Source: an uncultured Oscillospiraceae bacterium (GTDB taxonomy: Bacteria; Bacillota; Clostridia; Oscillospirales; Oscillospiraceae). From it: a stretch of 5,807 nt of DNA. The notes below the pieces were generated by a model, which worked only from the letters and a program-made list of their open reading frames with translations, was not told the origin of the DNA and did not search any database. The position numbers and the translations under genes are program-made. Positions within the stretch are counted from its first letter, which is position 1. The number at the start of each line of letters is the position of its first letter. This document shows positions 4,874-5,807 of this stretch, piece after piece. The DNA is taken from NCBI GenBank assembly GCA_905234005.1, contig CAJOFW010000096.1:1-5807 (forward strand), in the 5' to 3' direction.

Positions 4874-5807
4874 CCTGTTCGGTCTCGTCCATGTGGAAGC
4901 ACGCGCAGAGGTGGCCGGGGGCGATCTCCGCGAGCGGGGGCCGCTTCTCGCGGCATATGTCGGTCGCGTAGCGGCACCGTCCGGCGAAGGCGCAGGAATC
5001 GGGCGGTATGCGCGACATATCGGGCGGCTCGCCCTCGATGGCGTTCAGGCCGTAGCTGCGGGGCAGGTCGAGCCGGGGCACGGCCCGGATGAGGCCGAGC
5101 GTGTAGGGGTGGTGCGGCTGCTCGAAGATGGCGGTCGGGTCGCCCTCCTCGATGATCTTGCCGCCGTACATGACCTTGACGGAGTCGGCGTACCTTGCCA
5201 CGACGCCGAGGTTGTGCGTGATGAGCACGAGCGCGGTGCCATACTCCTGCCGCAGGCTGTTGAGCTGCTCGAGCACCTGCGCCTGCACGGTCACGTCAAG
5301 GGCGGTCGTCGGCTCGTCGCAGATGAGTATCTCGGGGTTGCAGCTCATGGCCATCGCGATCATGGCGCGCTGCTGCATACCGCCGGACAGCTCGTAGGGG
5401 TACTGCCTTGCGCGAACCTCGGGGTTCGGGATGTTCACGCGGCCCAGAAGCTCCACGGCGCGGCGCATGGCCTCGGCGCGGCTCACGCGTTTGTCGTGGA
5501 TGCGGATCGTCTCGGCGATCTGCTTTCCGATCGTGACAACCGGGTTCAGCGCCGTGCTCGGCTCCTGAAAGATCATGCTGATCTTCGAGCCGCGGATTGC
5601 CTGAATCTCCCGGTCGTCCATCTCCAGCAGGTCGCTGCCATGAAATAGTATCTTCCCGTCCACGACAAGCCCCGGCGGGTAGGGGATCAGCCCCATGACC
5701 GACAGGGCGCCGACGCTCTTGCCGGAGCCGGACTCGCCCACGATGGCGACAAACTCGCCCCTGTGCACCTGATAGGACAGATCGTCCGAGGCGCGCATTT
5801 CCGTCTC
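4854..5807 (-). CDS. oppD: OppD/DppD-type ABC importer ATPase (5' end outside window)
   Basis: This is the first cytoplasmic ATPase of the importer; 317 codons are visible and the frame is open to the window edge. An internal Met is encoded at 5798, but it lies in the loop just before the usual (A)VDDLSY segment and three in-frame codons (E-T-E) precede it. The true start is therefore almost certainly upstream, with the first beta strand missing here. Numbering from that Met: Walker A GESGSGKS (21-28), Q-loop Gln78 (MIFQEPSTALNPV), signature LSGGMQQR (137-144), Walker B ILICDEP (157-163), H-loop His195 (ITHNLGVVA). The oligopeptide C-terminal region has HHPYTLGLI (229-237) and EGEPPDMSRIP. 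Cys269, Cys275, Cys282 and Cys300 fit the iron-sulfur tail known in some DppD/OppD proteins; Cys298 is extra. All ATPase motifs are intact. It is first among the visible genes of the operon. Confidence 0.94.
   Translation of the reverse strand, partial: ETEMRASDDLSYQVHRGEFVAIVGESGSGKSVGALSVMGLIPYPPGLVVDGKILFHGSDLLEMDDREIQAIRGSKISMIFQEPSTALNPVVTIGKQIAETIRIHDKRVSRAEAMRRAVELLGRVNIPNPEVRARQYPYELSGGMQQRAMIAMAMSCNPEILICDEPTTALDVTVQAQVLEQLNSLRQEYGTALVLITHNLGVVARYADSVKVMYGGKIIEEGDPTAIFEQPHHPYTLGLIRAVPRLDLPRSYGLNAIEGEPPDMSRIPPDSCAFAGRCRYATDICREKRPPLAEIAPGHLCACFHMDETEQERSELV

Noticed and set aside
3718..4971. A 417-codon open frame on the + strand opposite the OppF-type gene.
   Set aside because: It is the complement of a well-conserved ATPase; its composition is typical of antisense shadow frames and no start signal is visible.
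5796..5798. ATG at 5798 as the true start of the OppD-type gene.
   Set aside because: It would remove the first beta strand of the ATPase fold, and the frame continues upstream to the window edge. The gene is more likely cut by the window.

Overview
The window holds most of a peptide-type (Opp/Dpp family) ABC importer operon and, behind its terminator, the first 534 codons of a secreted polysaccharide-binding-type surface protein. Every convincing gene is on the minus strand, so the biology reads from right (5807) to left (1). The DNA is GC-rich with strongly GC-biased third codon positions, yet the genes have strong AGGAGG-type ribosome binding sites, a Gram-positive-style signal peptide and a Cthe_2159-like beta-helix domain. 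Together these suggest a high-GC member of the Clostridia (Oscillospirales/Christensenellales-like, possibly gut-derived). That placement is inference from style, not proof.

Region 5807-1749 is a tight four-gene operon. It starts with an OppD-type ATPase whose first codons lie beyond the window edge. An OppF-type ATPase overlaps it through ATGA. An OppB-type permease follows after 12 nt, and an OppC-type permease after another 13 nt. At both of the last two junctions the upstream TAA stop codon is the first part of the next gene's Shine-Dalgarno sequence. The four products are the two ATPases and two membrane subunits of one importer. No substrate-binding lipoprotein (OppA/DppA) is present, so substrate cannot be assigned beyond 'peptide/nickel/opine family', and the binding protein must lie upstream of 5807 or elsewhere.

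Region 1748-1604 (145 bp) is the only real intergenic gap and is visibly AT-rich. It contains an 11-bp-stem intrinsic terminator for the transporter operon. Next comes a strong promoter (TTGACT, extended TGA-TAATAT) for the next gene, with a small perfect dyad just downstream of the -10, and then a ribosome binding site.

Region 1603-1 is a long open frame running off the left edge. It encodes a signal peptide, an acidic Asp/Glu/Ala/Pro-rich linker, two beta-rich modules and the beginning of a right-handed beta-helix of the Cthe_2159 carbohydrate-binding type. The gene has its own promoter, so no functional link to the transporter should be assumed.

I found no CRISPR array, RNA gene, mobile element or clearly novel system. 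The points worth a second look are sequence oddities in known families: a degenerate EAA loop in OppC, DEI instead of DEP after Walker B in OppF, an N-terminal extension of OppF, extra cysteines in the iron-sulfur tails, and the compact terminator/promoter/dyad arrangement.
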